Below, in pieces: positions 19,986 through 30,303 of a DNA stretch of 64,000 nt. The notes under the pieces are model-generated. The model was not told the origin of the DNA. It worked only from the letters and a program-made list of their open reading frames with translations, and searched no databases. This DNA is from Agriotes lineatus (taxonomy: Eukaryota > Arthropoda > Insecta > Coleoptera > Elateridae). A program made the translations under genes and the position numbers. Positions within the stretch are counted from its first letter, which is position 1; the number at the start of each line of letters is the position of its first letter. The DNA lies in assembly GCA_940337035.1 (NCBI GenBank), contig CALNHX010000277.1, forward strand, positions 1 to 64,000, written 5' to 3'.

Positions 19986-20788
19986 TGTTGGGGAGCCTTC
20001 TCAGTTTTCCGTTATTTGGAAAATTCCTGATTGCCAGCTCGCCTTGGAATTTAATGGACTGTATGGATTTATTTCTTCACTGAATTATACACTCGTTGAA
20101 AGCAAAGTAGGTAATTTATTTGCTATAAATTTACACGAACAGTTTAACATTTAAACATGTGAACAATAATTACTTTCGCAGAGCGGACCTGTTCGCATGC
20201 TGCCACGTTGACAGATGGAACGTAAGTCAGTTTTTAGAAGCGGAAGACCGCCCGGCAGTCTACTGCGCACAGTATGAATTCAGAATGCAAGAGAGGCGGC
20301 AAAAGTTTATAAAGTGCCTCGCCTTTGCTTAGCCAGGTGGGACCATGCCACCAAAGGCTTAACAGACCCAGCGGGTCAAATATCTGCGATCTTTCAGACA
20401 AGATGCTACGCTTGGTAGCCTTACTACTTGTAGAATTTGAAATATGGGATATTTCAGACAAGCTGCTACGATTGGTAGCCTTACCACTTGTAGAATCTGA
20501 AATATTGAACATGGAAGTAGGCCAAGATGCCTCACCTTCGCTTAGCCAGGTGGGACCGTGCCACCAAAGGCTTGACAGACCCAGCGGGTCAACTATCTGG
20601 GAAATTTCAGACAAGCTGCTACGATTGGTAGCCTTACTACTTGTAGAATCTGAAATCTGGGATATTTCAGACAAGCTGCTACGAACGTAAGTCAGTTTTT
20701 AGAAGCGGAAGACCGCCCGGCAGTCTACTGCGCACAGTATGAATTCAGAATGCAAGAGAGGCGGCAAAAGTTTATAAAGTCCTTAACA
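19986..20788 (-). repeat. BEL 5' LTR, split by a copied internal segment
   Basis: Bases 19986-20315 match the other LTR. Then 370 bp of internal pol-repeat sequence follow (20315-20684, copy of 17361-17730), and then the last ~105 bp of the LTR again (20684-20788, from AACGTAAGTCAG to CTTAACA). The breakpoints share 1-3 bp of microhomology. Confidence 0.9.
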
Positions 20789-21134
20789 AATATTGCTGAT
20801 CGCAGCTTTGTATTTATTAGGTTCATCGTGGAAAATCCTCTTTCGCATTGTGCCGTACTACATGGAAACGTTTTTACCAGTCTTTCCATCTCTTGTAAAT
20901 CTTCTGGAACATTATTGTTGGAATCGTCAGGATTGACATATTTTCTCATTCCATTAATAGCTTTCCTTGTATCTAAACAAAATCTCGTACATAATCTCTT
21001 TATTTCACTCTCACCATATCTGATAGATGGATTATCTGGCCAAGACGACTTTTCTAATACCTGCAAATCCACCAGTATAGAACTTTTGTCACTGGTAAGC
21101 CTAGTTTTCGTATTGTCTACTAAACTTTGTAGAA
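20789..21134 (-). pseudogene. hAT-derived gene, C-terminal catalytic piece
   Basis: The minus-strand frame shows 'SLVDNTKTRL', 'LEKSSWPDNPSIRYGESEIK' and the hAT hallmark 'FPCSTAQCERGFSTMNLI', where the Glu of 'ERGFS' is the region of the catalytic acid. The frame then runs into the BEL LTR at 20788, giving a spurious tail. It continues at 15870 after the element. Confidence 0.85.
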
Positions 21135-21431
21135 GTAGTAGTAGTAGTATCAGTTTTGGGGAGACTGATGTCTAGCAAGTAGGCCTTTATAGGCCCTTTT
21201 TGCCAACCCCATGAACAAGGTCTAGACATGCAGAGTACCGGGTACCTTTGTTCTACTTAGAATTTTGATGAGACTAAGGAGTTCCAACCTTAGCAAGGAA
21301 TTTTTTACATGCTAGACATCGTAGTAACATGAAACATACGACTTTACATCACTTCCGAATTATGGCATTCTGTAGAGGTTTTCATCCGCATTTTTTTATT
21401 TTTAAAAACCTCACGGGGTCGGGGATCAAAA
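21135..21431 (-). mobile_element. SINE-like retroposon inserted in the hAT-derived gene
   Basis: A 297-bp insert is flanked by a perfect 9-bp duplication TTTGTAGAA (21126-21134 and 21432-21440). On the minus strand it ends in a (CTA)n tail. Removing it with one duplication copy restores the transposase frame ('GQFLQ' joined to 'SLVDN'). No pol III boxes or coding were recognised, so the class is open. Confidence 0.8.
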
Positions 21432-22934
21432 TTTGTAGAAACTGCCCGCTATTAATTTCTTGTACACCGCTTGCTCTCAGTTTTACCTTTTGAAATTCTC
21501 CAATTGCAATTTCATCTAGTACACTTACAATCATTGAAAATAAACAGGGTTATGCAACACATGTTACAAATTTGAAACAATGTTTTTAGAAGAGTACTAT
21601 AATTTTCAAAAATTTTATAGAACTGTCAATATATTTTATATTTCTGATCATGTATAGACCATTCAGAAAACGTAAATCAACTAGTGGAATGTTGGTTGCA
21701 TAGCCCTGTTCATTTTCAATGATTCTTTGTGTACATCAGAGGATTTTTCTCCCGGTTCATTTTTAAAAGATTCCAAAACTCGACTAGTTCGCTTCACATG
21801 TTCATCTGCTTTTTTAAGAGTAGTGGATCGTCTTTGTAATTCGAGAGACAGATTAGCCAATTCTTCCAAACAACCATACATAATACCCAAATTCTTCAAA
21901 AAACCCGGGCTAGCTAATTTTCCTGCAAGACTTGCAAATTTCGTTCTTGTACGCCCGTCACGGGACACATCCTCTGCAGCAATGCTAAAATGGAGATAAA
22001 GTGCAGAAAAGTTTTTCCAAACCGCTTCAATAGTCCTACAACTGCTTGCTACCCAACGTACATCAAATATACGTCTGATTTTAAGAATTTCCACTTCAAG
22101 TTATGCTTCTGATTTTTATTTCATTGACTATATAAACTGTATATACAATCTAAAAACGCTTGAAAATGATTTGTTGATGTTACATTTTTTAACGCATCTC
22201 CAACAGCTAATTTGAGTCTGTGGCTTATACAGTGCCAACTCAAAACAGATGGAAATATGGAAATAATACGTGAAGCAACACCAGACTTTTTTCCAATCAC
22301 ACACTTGCTCCATCAGACACAAAAGATACCCAGTTATTTGATAAATAATCATTCGTAAACCCATATTTATTCAAAGTTTTAATCAATGATTCTGTGATAT
22401 GTTCAGCACCTTAGTTGTTCAGTTCCACTAAATCCACAAATATGAAAATTGGCCTAGTTGATAAAAGAAAGCATATATAAACAAGAAGCACACTTTTTCG
22501 CCCGATAGTAGAACTGATAATTTGGCTTTTCGATAATGTGTAAAATCATTCTGTTTCTCATTTCTTGCGCAATATGTTCCACAATTTGTGTAGCACTATA
22601 TCTAGAATGTAACGTAACCCCTAGATCAGCTCCATTGTATTGTTGAAGTTCTATTAAACGATAATGATCGGTGAATGGCCAATCCAACTTCGCTAAATAA
22701 TACACCGTACGGAAAACTTTCGCAGTTGCTTCATCTGCTTGTTTACATTCTTTTCTTAAAAGTTCCCCGACAACATTTTTTTGAGCCTGTTTTTTAATTT
22801 CTGCTACTAGTTTTTAGTTTTACACGTAAATTACTTAACTGAGTGGAACGTTTTTCAGTTGATGATGGTGTAACCTTACCCTCACACCATTCTACGAACA
22901 GTGCTAGTCCTTGTTCTTTGAGTGCTCCAAAACC
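21432..22934 (-). pseudogene. hAT-derived gene, exon 2 upstream part
   Basis: The exon begins at 22934, directly after an acceptor (TTTTGTAG). Reading through frameshifts, it shows 'GFGALKEQGLALFVEWCEGK', then 'VFRTVYYLAKLDWPFTDHYR' (22640-22710), 'SFVSDGAS' (the first catalytic Asp region, ~22320), 'SWHCISHRLKLAVGDALKN' (~22200) and 'FDVRWVASSCRTIEAVW' (22050). This order matches KIAA1586-like/hAT transposase-derived proteins. Disablements include a frameshift near 22815, an in-frame break near 22300, and inserted elements at 21135 and 21529. A functional protein from this copy is very unlikely. Confidence 0.85.
21529..21724. mobile_element. 196-bp MITE with ~31-bp inverted repeats
   Basis: Ends AATCATTGAAAATAAACAGG and complement (with one or two mismatches) lie at 21529 and 21724. 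The insert breaks the hAT reading frame; coding similarity resumes on both sides. Confidence 0.65.
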
Positions 22935-23030
22935 CTACAAAATATAGGCAAACGTTAATTACATTTTTACTACAGACTCAAAAGTAGGGACCGAATCACT
23001 CTAAATTAATCTAGGATGAAGTAATGTTTT

Positions 23031-24029
23031 TTATCTTACAGTAGCGCCTATTACCATACATTATACAACTGTTTTCAGTGACTAAAATGAAGTTTTATTC
23101 ACAAGTGAGTTTTCATTATTTATACTACTGCATTGTTGGTAGCACCTTCAAGCTATGCCAAATTCGTAATTTTCAGGTTAAGTTTGTGTCAGTCTGTGTC
23201 AAATAACAAACAAAACCTAACCTACGAAGCTCGAATTTGACATAGGTAGACTGACAATACACTTCAGTACTGCCAATACACTTCAGTTCTGTCAAACGTA
23301 TATCACAAATCATAGGCGACTAATTATAAATTTATTTCGCGACATATTCTGACTGCGCAAACTATTTAGGCACAAGAATTGCTACTGTAAGATAAAACGT
23401 CGTATATCATACGTGAGCGAAATGCCATTATAAGCTCGTGAGAAATTGTATCGCTCGTGCTGGGGCACTCGCGATTCAAAATTCTCACTCGCAAATAATG
23501 ATGCATTTCTCTCACTTATAATATAATCTACTATTATCTTACAGTAGCAGCTATTACCATACATTATACAACTGTTTTCAGTGACTAAAATGAAGTTTTA
23601 ATCACATGTGAGTTTTCATTATTTATACTACTGCATTGTTGGTAGCACTGTCAAGCTATGTCAAATTCGTAATTTTCAGGTTAAGTTTTGCGTCAGTTTG
23701 TGTCAAATAACAAACAAAATCTAATCTACGAACCTCGAATTTGACATAGACTGCCAGTACACTTCAGTACTGTCAAACGTATGTCACAAATCATAGGCGA
23801 CTAATTATAAATTTATTTCGCGACATATTCTGACTGCGCAAACTATTTAGGCATAAGAATTGCTACTGTAAGATAAAACGTATACGACGTATATCAAACG
23901 TGAGCGAAATGCCATTATAAGCTCGTGAGAAATTGTATCGCTCGTGCTGGGGCGGGCACTCGCGATTCAAAATTCTCACTCGCAAATAATGATGCATTTC
24001 TCTCACTTATAATATAATCTACTATTATT
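23031..24029. repeat. ~503-bp tandem duplication
   Basis: The units start TTATCTTACAGTAGC (23031 and 23534) and end AATATAATCTACTATTA (about 23536 and 24028). Each contains an inverted pair ATCTTACAGTAGC / GCTACTGTAAGAT and a fold-back block with TCAAATTCG, so the repeat unit itself looks like a MITE plus flank. Confidence 0.85.
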
Positions 24030-24862
24030 AAATTTTGACAGTTTAAAGTGACATTATTAACTCCATAACAACCTTCATAAACAGTCTATGATTCACAAGT
24101 GAAATAAAAGTGTTTTAATTCACTAGACAATTAAAAAAGTTTAATTCGCTAGAGAATTAAAAAAGTTTCAATGAAAAACAACATATTTTTATTATTTCTA
24201 CAAATATTTACATTCAGTTATTTTTTCTCTTTGTAGTGTGTAATATATGTATAATTACTAAAATTTAGATCAAAACGACGATATATGGGCAAATTTATAT
24301 CTTAATTTGAATATTTTTATTCAAAATTTCGTCAAAATTGAATAAAAACATATACGCCACGTGAATTAAACATTTATTAACTCAAAGATATGATTTCGTG
24401 AATAAACATATGTTTAATTCACTTGGTGTATAATATTTTAACACGCTCGGCTACACTGCTCGCTCTTGAGGGCGTGGCCAGGGTTACAAAGGTGGCTTAA
24501 TGGCCCCACGTTTCCTCCTAGCTCAGCGGATATGAGTGGGTCGACCAATGGTTGACGAGGCTGGAGAAGGCGATTGCCTATTGGCTAAAGTAATAATGGA
24601 TGAGTCTGAATACTGTTTTTATTTAGAGTATCCTGTCCGCTCGGGGCACATTACACATAGTTATACAATAATACTACAGGAATAACAAATATTGAGAAAT
24701 AAGATCCACACGCACTGACGCACCAATACTACACTCAACCATACACACATACGACAATCATTCATACAAAAATATTAGAGGCTTAATACTAAATATAAAA
24801 TGGTCTCTGGCTCGGAGCTACAGTTCCTAGGGGGGGGGGACACTTGGAACTCACGGCACGCG

Positions 24863-25384
24863 TTATATTAGTCCACGAAACCGCACTGACTCTCGATTCA
24901 CAGGGGGGGGGGGGTGACGTCGACGTACTGGTATGCGGCGGGGTTCTCGCACCAGGGGCAACGGCGAGCGAAGGCGCAGGCGGGCGTTCCTCCGTGAATC
25001 CTGTCCTTCGATGGCGCGATAGCGATGGTCGGCCTCCAACCTGAGTTCCTCCCACAATCTCTCGAACTCGGCCTTTTCGGTCGGGCTGAGGAAGAAGGCG
25101 ACTCCCAGGAGCTGGGGGCGGCAGGTGATATGGACTTGGGTTACGCGAAGCGGCGGGCGAGCTTCCGGGGTTGCGGCCTCGTAGGCGGCGCGTCCGGTGG
25201 GGGTGTCTCCTGGCTGCGGCGTCCTAGAGCTGCTGCGGAACGGCGTCTCGGTGGGGGCGGCGGCTTGGGCGCTTGGGGAACGGTGGCGTAGCCGAGCTTC
25301 GTGGAGGAGGGGGTCCTGTGGGAAACTCGGCGGCGATGGGTCGAATATTCGTTCCAGCAACTCTTGACGACTGTAATCAAACAA
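24863..25384 (-). CDS. Unrecognised Pro/Arg-rich protein, 173 codons
   Basis: The frame begins 'MFDYSRQELLERIFDPSPP' and has a proline- and serine-rich first half, a central globular-looking stretch ('FFLSPTEKAEFERLWEELRL') and an arginine-rich tail. An upstream minus-strand frame (25451-25717, 88 codons, also Pro-rich) may be part of the same product after a frameshift or splice. The composition recalls gag-like proteins of retroelements, but no domain, LTR or zinc knuckle was found. Plus-strand frames here are mirror effects of high G+C. Function unknown. Confidence 0.35.
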   Translation of the reverse strand: MFDYSRQELLERIFDPSPPSFPQDPLLHEARLRHRSPSAQAAAPTETPFRSSSRTPQPGDTPTGRAAYEAATPEARPPLRVTQVHITCRPQLLGVAFFLSPTEKAEFERLWEELRLEADHRYRAIEGQDSRRNARLRLRSPLPLVREPRRIPVRRRHPPPPVNRESVRFRGLI

Positions 25385-25908
25385 ATAAGTGTGGGGGTTG
25401 GAGGCTAGCTCGTACCTGGGAGGGCGGCGATGCCTTAGGCGGCGGTCTGGCTAACGTAACGTCCGGAATGATCGTCCAGGGCTTACTTTTGCTGCATCCT
25501 GGCTGCGCGTGTTCCGTGGCGTGGAGAAGGCGATGCGGCGGGGGCGGCGAGGAGCGCTACGGTCGGGTGCGGCAGGACCTGGAGCACAGCGATGCACAAG
25601 CCTGGGGTTGGACGGCGACGTAGGCGGCTCTTCGGGCTCTAGCTGACGTGGGTGCTGGATGCTCCTCCAGGCATAGACAACGAGGATGGTAGGCGTGGGC
25701 GGCGGCAACCCGGACACCCTTTAGTGACTGCCATCAGAGATCTAACAATCACCAGGAGTCGCAAGGTCGACTTCTGTGATCAGGGATCGAACAGAAGGTT
25801 TGGTGGTTTGTGTACTTCCTAGTGACCGGAAGGCCTAAGCTAGTGAAGTAGGTGGTCTGAGAGCAGGGCTCGATCAGATAATATTTTCGGTCGGGGCAGC
25901 TCTTTTTA

Positions 25909-25919
25909 TAAGGATCCGT
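25909..25919 (-). promoter_or_regulatory. Candidate TATA box upstream of the G+C-rich frames
   Basis: The minus strand reads CCTTATAAAAAG about 190 bp before the upstream Pro-rich frame. It is the only clear TATA-like box in an otherwise G+C-rich area. Confidence 0.35.
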
Positions 25920-27353
25920 ACTCCCACGGTTTCCTTCGGATGTCGGTTTATTTAGAGTGGGATGAATTACGTTGCTTCTGGGGTGGTTTGTTACTTTATT
26001 TATTAATTCCGGGTTTTGTGCATTTATTGTTGCTTGTGGAATTTTTTATGCCATTTTTCAGACAGCTGGTCTTACAGCGCGTCTATTGATACCCCATTTG
26101 CCTATATTAGAAGGACTTTATCGCGGCTTTTAATTAATCGCGATGTGTGCTTTCGATTAATCCGCGTATGCTGAATGCGGGTGTTTTTACCTTTAGTTAG
26201 CGCTGCGCCCTACTTGGCCTTTTGTCCGGCTGTCGAAAGGTATTATTCCTTTGTAATCCGCTTAGCGGTCGTTGGCCGTTGGCTGCGTTATTTAACTGTT
26301 GTTCATTCTGCGTTATTTTCTGGGGTTTTTCCGTAGTTGCTTAGGCGAGCTAGGGTCGAGGAATTTTTATTAGGGGTTTTTGTCGGCGGCTTTGTTTATG
26401 GCATGGTTTTGACCACTTCGGGAGCTGTCAGCGTTTATGCTGAAATCGCGGGGCGTTCGCGATTTCTTTTGTTTAAAAATTAAGCGGCGTTGGGACGTGA
26501 TATTGACGCTAATCTTTCTAGGATGGCGGCTTATCTCCGCCTTCGAGGAGGTTTAGCGTAGGTGAATCATATCAATTTATTAAGGGTAGTATTTAACCGA
26601 ACACAAAACAAATATTGATTTAATCTCGAAATATTTTTCTTCTGCCACTAAAAATAATATTTAAGCTCCAAGATTTTAGAAATAATTCATAATTGATAAC
26701 CAAAACATAGATTTTGGTTGCCTATTTACCAGTTTGAGCACTAAATATTTAAATACATGAAATCTGTAGCAAACAGAATATTTAGTACCGGAAAAAATAT
26801 TTGAGCACCAAAAATGAAATAAAATTAAAAAATATTTCCCACGAATTAAAGATAAAATTAGCTGAAATATATCTTATATCAATAAATAATAAAATTATAT
26901 ACATATTGTATTATTTATGAGATAAATTGATACCGATAATTTTTAGCGATCATTGATTAAGAATTTTGTTTTCGACTTCCTTTTTTTAAAGCTTATTTAA
27001 TAATATTGGATGTCATGTCAATAATTATTGTTGCAGATCTCTTATTATTTCTGGTACTCTTTTACTAGATTTGGCACTTCTTTAATATTTCTGGTGGTAA
27101 GAGCTAGTAAATTTTGGTAAGCTTTTAAAAAATATTTTTTCTGGAGTAATAGCATTATGGTGCTTATATATTATTTTTGGTGCAGAGTATTATTCTGGTG
27201 TACGAGAACTAAAATTGTCCCAAAAAGTTGATGCTTGAAAATTTTATGAGAACCTCATTTAAATGATTTTTGTTATTTACGCTATAACATGTACCTATAA
27301 GTTTGCTGTTGTTGGAGCTAAACTTAATACTAAATTAGTGAAAATATATCTAC

Positions 27354-27701
27354 CCGCATACTGATTTCTCTACACAAGTTACATCCTAGCTTTCCACCTG
27401 CAGCTGTCAACCATGGAGTTTTTGCACTGAAATTGTGCCATTGTTCAGCTGGCCATATCGAGGGGTAACTTGCAACTTCACTTTCACAGTTTGACCTCAA
27501 CACTACTTCACTTTCTTCGTCTTTTTTCGATCGTGCTGCTTGTTCACTATCATGATTGTCTTTTTCAAAGTCTATCGATGTTTTCCCCACTTTACTTTCT
27601 CTTACATTAAAGAAATCCAATAAATTACTTTGACTTTGTCTTTTCATTTTGTTTATCCCGCAAAGTGCGTTCGAAAACCGCTCGTTCCTGCTCGAACTCA
27701 A
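27354..27701 (-). pseudogene. hAT-derived gene (KIAA1586-like), exon 1
   Basis: The ATG at 27701 opens 116 codons up to the donor. The first part has the short 'KRQSQSNLLDFFNV' motif common at the start of ZMYM/KIAA1586-type proteins. A charged linker follows, then 'WPAEQWHNFSAKTPWL' and 'GKLGCNLCREIS', the start of a cysteine-containing TTF-like module completed in exon 2. The exon itself is undamaged, but the downstream exon is broken. Reading past the donor gives a stop after six codons. These genes derive from hAT transposases; this one is best regarded as a decayed autonomous element or its dead domesticated copy. Confidence 0.7.
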
Positions 27702-28457
27702 ATGACAGACTAAATACTAAATACATTCCACATTTCTTCCTACAGGCGTTCAACGATCCTGTTTATACATAACATGTCAATGTGTGAAATATACGAAAAA
27801 CGCAGGTGCGCGCCTGTCCGCTAAAAGTCGCTACGTCCAGTTTAAGGGTTCGGTCATTATTCATCCCGTTCAGGCGTGGGACGAATTTGATAATCTGATA
27901 TTTTCTTTCTGTCGGCAATAGAATAACTTTCTTGGGCTACTAATTAGTCGCCCTCGGAAGTGTACTAAAGTTTCTAGGAAAAAAGAAACGATCGACCCTT
28001 CCAGTTTCTGCGGTACAAATACTGCAAAATTTAAGCGTATGCCCTCCGTTTTTAATAAAATAAGTAGTTATATGCATATGCCGTAAGTAAAAAAGTTATT
28101 ATACGGCGTATACTTCCATATATGCCCGACTACACGACTGTTTATAACCCTTTATCGTGGCGTCATAGTTTCTGGTTAAACGCTTGGTAAGTAAATAATC
28201 TAGATGGCATTGGTAATATACCAATAACATTGGTATTTAAAGATATGAGTTTCAAAAATGCATTTACTTCTAAAGTGTATTCACTCGACTCTAACTCACC
28301 TTAAAACTGAATACAATCATGTGAGCTAATTTTAATTCGTCTTTGTCCTGTGAGATCTATTTTTAATAAAATAAAATGTTTACTCTTCAATTCTCAATAT
28401 TACTATATATGTATGCTAAATTCACAATAGGTTAATAACATTCTACTTTTGTTGTAG
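27702..28457. other. Divergent intergenic region
   Basis: This separates the minus-strand hAT-derived gene from the plus-strand zinc-finger gene. No clear TATA box or repeat boundary was seen. An acceptor (TTGTTGTAG) ends at 28457, so the zinc-finger gene has at least one unseen upstream exon. Confidence 0.4.
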
Positions 28458-28526
28458 GTGTGAAGATATAACACTTCCATTGGCTCGCATATTATTAAAA
28501 GAAACTGTGACGTTTAAATAAACACA

Positions 28527-29960
28527 ATGGATATCAAACAAGAAACTACGGAAAATAAGCTTTGTAGTTCCACAGTTCCATCGTGCATATCACAGAACAT
28601 GAATAGCAATGAAAGTTTCGATAAACTATCTATTAAACATGAAGATATAGAATTAGACGATGAAAATTGGGGGAAGCTATCTATTAAACATGAAGACATC
28701 GAATTAGATGATGAAAATGATGAAAGTAAAACATTTAACAAAAATAACACCAATATTGCTTGTAGTGAAGAGAAACCTTATAGTTGCTCTGTTTGTGAAT
28801 ACAGAACAGGGAAGAAACGTTATTTAGTTAGACATATTAAAAGGACTCATACTCAAGAAAAGTCGCATATTTGCTCTGTTTGTGAATACAGAACCACAGT
28901 TAGAAGTCATTTAGTGACGCATATGAAAAGTCATAAAGGAGAAAAACCTTACAGTTGTTCCGTCTGTGAATACAGAACAGCAAAGAAAAATTATTTAGTT
29001 GTACATATGAGAAGTCATACCGGAGAAAAGCCTTACGGTTGCTCTATCTGTGAATACAGAGCAATACAGAAAGGAGATTTAATTAGACATATAAGGCTTC
29101 ACACAGGAGAAAAACCTTACAGTTGTTCTGTCTGTCCATTCAAATCAGCACATAAACAAAGTATAGTTCTACATATGAGAAAACACACAGGGGAAAATTT
29201 GTATAGTAGTTCTGTTTGTGAATACAGAGCCACACAGAAAAATAATTCAGCGACACATATGAGGACTCATACCGTAGAAAAGCCATATCGTTGTTCTGTT
29301 TGTCAATACAGAGCAGCAGATAAAGGTCATTTAGTGACACATATGAGGACTCACACCAATGAAAAGCCATATGTTTGTTCTGTTTGTGAATACAGAGCAG
29401 CACAGAGAGGTAGTTTAGTTAGACATATGAAGAATCATACAGGAGAAAAGTCATATTGCTGCTTTGTTTGCAATTACAGAACAATACAAAGAAGTTATTT
29501 AGTTAGACATATGAAGAATCATACAGGAGAAAAGTCATATTGCTGCTCTGTTTGCGAATACAGAACCGCACATAAAAATAATTTTGTTTCACATATGAAA
29601 TTTCATACAGGAGAAAAACCTTACCGTTGCTATGTTTGTGAATACAGAACAGCAAGGAAAGGTGCCTTAGTTACACATATGAGGAATCATACAGGAGAAA
29701 AGCCGTATAGTTGTTCTGTTTGCAAATACAAAACAGCAGTGAAAAGTAATTTAGTTATGCATATGAGGAATCATACAGGAGAAATACCTTACAGTTGTTC
29801 TGTTTGCGAATACAGAACAGCAGTGAAAAGTAGTTTAGTTAGGCATAAGAAAACTCATACAGGAGAAAAGCCATACAGTTGCTTATTTTGTGAACACAGA
29901 ACAGCATATAAAAGTGCTTTAGTTGAACATATGAGGATCCATGCAAGAGAAAAGCCATAG
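28527..29960 (+). CDS. C2H2 zinc-finger protein, 477 aa, 14 fingers
   Basis: A single open frame runs from ATG 28527 to TAG 29958-29960, within an exon starting at 28458. Residues 33-47 and 50-64 are a perfect acidic duplication ('KLSIKHEDIELDDEN'), which is typical of spacers before finger arrays. From residue 87 fourteen fingers of the form C-x2-C-x12-H-x3/4-H follow, joined by HTGEKP-type linkers and sharing the 'CSVCEYRTA' core. Finger 6 (~residue 226) has lost its first cysteine (YSSSVCEYR) and finger 1 has a four-residue H-H gap. Such proteins bind DNA in the nucleus, usually as transcription regulators. No ZAD, KRAB or BTB domain is visible, but upstream exons are unknown. The frame is undamaged, so the gene may be functional. 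Confidence 0.9.
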   Translation: MDIKQETTENKLCSSTVPSCISQNMNSNESFDKLSIKHEDIELDDENWGKLSIKHEDIELDDENDESKTFNKNNTNIACSEEKPYSCSVCEYRTGKKRYLVRHIKRTHTQEKSHICSVCEYRTTVRSHLVTHMKSHKGEKPYSCSVCEYRTAKKNYLVVHMRSHTGEKPYGCSICEYRAIQKGDLIRHIRLHTGEKPYSCSVCPFKSAHKQSIVLHMRKHTGENLYSSSVCEYRATQKNNSATHMRTHTVEKPYRCSVCQYRAADKGHLVTHMRTHTNEKPYVCSVCEYRAAQRGSLVRHMKNHTGEKSYCCFVCNYRTIQRSYLVRHMKNHTGEKSYCCSVCEYRTAHKNNFVSHMKFHTGEKPYRCYVCEYRTARKGALVTHMRNHTGEKPYSCSVCKYKTAVKSNLVMHMRNHTGEIPYSCSVCEYRTAVKSSLVRHKKTHTGEKPYSCLFCEHRTAYKSALVEHMRIHAREKP

Positions 29961-30303
29961 AGATATTCTGTTTGTGATTACAAAGCATCACAGAAACCGG
30001 ATTTAGTGTCATTTGAGAAGTCATAGAAGAGAAAAGCCGTATAGATATTCTGTGAATACAGAGCAGCAATGAAAAGTAGTTTAGTTGCACATATAATAAC
30101 TCATGCAGAGAAAAATCCTACACTTGCTCTAGCTGTGAATATAGAACGGCAGAGAAAAATACTTTAGGCATATGAAGAATCATACCGGAGAAAATAGCTG
30201 CATAGTTGCTCTGTTTGCCATTACAGAACGACAAATAAAAGTCATTTAGATAGACATGAAACGTCGTATGGAGAAAAGCCTTACAGTTACTCTGTTTGTG
30301 AAT
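29961..30303 (+). pseudogene. Decayed zinc-finger tail
   Basis: Beyond the stop, about five more finger-like units can be read with frameshifts (TATTCTGTTTGTGATTAC, GTTGCTCTGTTTGCCATTA and similar), including GGAGAAAA linkers. The ancestral gene, or a neighbouring paralogue, therefore had a longer array. An AATAAA at ~30232 could serve as polyadenylation signal. Confidence 0.75.

Larger units (their letters stand above)
15871..20788 (-). mobile_element. BEL/Pao LTR retrotransposon, internally deleted and rearranged
   Basis: The element is flanked by a perfect 5-bp duplication AATAT. In element orientation (minus strand) it has a rearranged 5' LTR (20788 down to 19986), a leader with a tandem duplication, gag and protease, a repeat-filled pol remnant, integrase, a purine-rich tract next to the 3' LTR (16209-16220) and the 3' LTR (16208-15871). 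BEL/Pao elements replicate through RNA with Gag, protease, reverse transcriptase, RNase H and integrase. Here reverse transcriptase and RNase H are absent and the middle of gag is missing, so it cannot copy itself. Shared LTR parts are nearly identical, so insertion was recent. It interrupts a hAT-derived gene. Confidence 0.9.
24480..26560. other. G+C-rich segment of unknown nature inside the intron
   Basis: Base composition departs sharply from its A+T-rich flanks. The left and right limits are approximate and no terminal repeats were recognised. The densest part, 24780-25735, has coding-like frames on the minus strand; the part from 25736 to 26560 could be its leader. Confidence 0.45.
22935..27353 (-). 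other. Intron (4.4 kb) of the hAT-derived gene
   Basis: A donor (CGG|GTAGAT) at 27353 and an acceptor (TTTTGTAG|GG) ending at 22935 join the two coding parts in phase 0. The family's expected order ('GCNLCREIS' followed by 'GFGALKEQG') is preserved across the joint. The intron holds a tandem duplication (23031-24029), a G+C-rich island (24780-25735) and otherwise A+T-rich DNA. Confidence 0.65.

Noticed and set aside
24844..25623. Plus-strand frames in the G+C-rich island
   Set aside because: They are mirror frames of the minus-strand ones and are Gly-rich low-complexity translations.
29140..30090. Minus-strand Cys/His-rich frames under the zinc-finger gene
   Set aside because: They are antisense reflections of the repeated finger codons.
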